Below are positions 63,318 to 64,000 of a stretch of 64,000 bases of DNA, piece by piece. The first letter of the stretch is position 1, and each line of letters begins with the position of its first letter. Below the pieces are notes generated by a model that did no database searches, was not told the origin of the DNA, and saw only the letters and a list, made by a program, of their open reading frames with translations. The position numbers and the translations under genes are program-made. The DNA comes from Streptomyces pyxinae (lineage in GTDB: Bacteria > Actinomycetota > Actinomycetes > Streptomycetales > Streptomycetaceae). Location: positions 62,001 through 126,000 of the forward strand of contig NZ_JANUGQ010000009.1 in the NCBI RefSeq assembly GCF_024756275.1. Direction: 5' to 3'.

Positions 63318-64000
63318 TCACCCCTCCGTGAGCGCCCGCTCCAGGTCGCGGGCGACGGCGGCGGCCCGGTCGTCGTCCAGAGGGGCGCCGTCGGGCCGGG
63401 TGACGTACACGGTGTCCACCGCGTTGGCGCCCAGCGTGGAGACATGGGCGCTGCGCACCCGCACCCCGGCCGTCTCCAGGGCGCGGCCGACGCGGTGCAG
63501 CAGCCCGGGCGCGTCCTGGGCCCGGACCTCGATCACCGTCGCCCGGGCGGAGCCGGCCGGGGCCACCGTGACCCGGGGCGGCGGCGCCTGCCGTCCGCGC
63601 CGTCGCGGCTGGGCGGCCTCCCGCTCGGCCAGCCGGGACCCGATGTTCAGCGAGCCGTCCAGGGCGCGCAGCAGGTCGGCCCGGAGGCGCCCGGCCTCGG
63701 GCAGCGCCCCGTACTCCGCGGCCACCCGCCAGTTCAGTACGAGTACGGATCCGGCGCCGGCGCCCAGGTCGGCCGGCGGGTCCACGGCCCGCAGGTCGGC
63801 GGCGCGCACGGTGAGCCGGTGCAGGGCCAGCACCCCGGCGACGGCGGGCAGCGCCCGGCCGCTCGACCAGCGCCACCAGCAGCTCCGCCCCGACCGGCTC
63901 GGGCCCGTCCCCGGCGGCCCCGGCGCCCGGTCCACCGCCCGCGGCCCCGGTGCCGCCCGCGCCCGGAACACCGCCCCCGGCCGCGTCGCCGGCCGGTCCG
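63318..64000 (-). pseudogene. glnD: GlnD C-terminal region (PII uridylyltransferase), cut by window edge, with apparent frameshift
   Basis: The C-terminal ACT domain is clear (RATVIEVRAQDAPGLLHRVG, VRSAHVSTLGANAVDTVYVT). The preceding ACT domain starts in one frame (EPVGAELLVALVERPG) and continues in another (ALPAVAGVLALHRLTVRAAD). The join near 63849-63860 is about two bases short of an in-frame reading (for example GGCGCGCTG would read through). Upstream is a Gly/Ala-rich linker (GAGGTGAAGGGPGAGAAGDG). GlnD modifies PII and links nitrogen status to glutamine metabolism. A sequencing error in a GC run is as likely as a real mutation; the gene may be intact in the organism. Confidence 0.8.

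Overview
The window is chromosomal DNA of very high GC content from an actinomycete, almost certainly Streptomyces or a close relative. The signs are GC-rich third positions, frequent GTG starts, the sporulation sigma factor WhiG, four adjacent type I signal peptidases (sipWXYZ), and a block of core genes in the familiar Streptomyces order (rlmN, cdsA, frr, pyrH, tsf, rpsB ... whiG, dprA, comM, yraN ... sip genes, rplS, trmD, rimM, khpA, rpsP ... ffh, glnD). No tRNA, rRNA, insertion sequence, integrase or prophage was recognised.

Region 1 (1-11 kb): a truncated aldehyde dehydrogenase, an EamA exporter, a DUF4190-type membrane protein, a methyltransferase and a PucR regulator. They are followed by a solitary CRISPR array (type I-E-like repeats, no cas genes visible) that abuts a large membrane P-loop ATPase, and then gabT. 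The CRISPR repeats are very unusual. All 13 keep a six-base-pair stem (with wobble pairs only as exceptions), while the loop differs in nearly every copy.

Region 2 (11-30 kb) is dominated by polyamine and GABA metabolism. A minus-strand cluster holds an aldehyde dehydrogenase, potD, potA, potB, potC and an FAD amine oxidase. A second unit holds another aldehyde dehydrogenase, divergent from an AsnC/Lrp regulator that is followed by a class III aminotransferase. Together with gabT, the first dehydrogenase and PucR, these would import putrescine, convert it through aminobutyraldehyde (or its gamma-glutamyl derivative) to GABA, and pass GABA to succinate. Between them lie a NADAR protein, a probable aminodeoxyfutalosine deaminase (menaquinone synthesis), a GDPD enzyme and a methyltransferase.

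Region 3 (30-37 kb): a two-gene ABC exporter, then a thiamine importer operon thiB-thiP-thiQ preceded by a clear TPP riboswitch.

Region 4 (37-64 kb): translation, envelope, competence-type and protein-export housekeeping genes, almost all on the minus strand, with many one- or four-base gene overlaps. Several proteins have long low-complexity extensions (DprA, SipY, SipW, RimM). The window ends inside glnD, whose last part carries an apparent frameshift.

Intergenic regions hold many short tandem repeats (12, 16, 21, 26, 29 and about 63 bp units) and strong hairpins. Positions were read by eye; starts are chosen from ribosome-binding sites and gene overlaps where possible.
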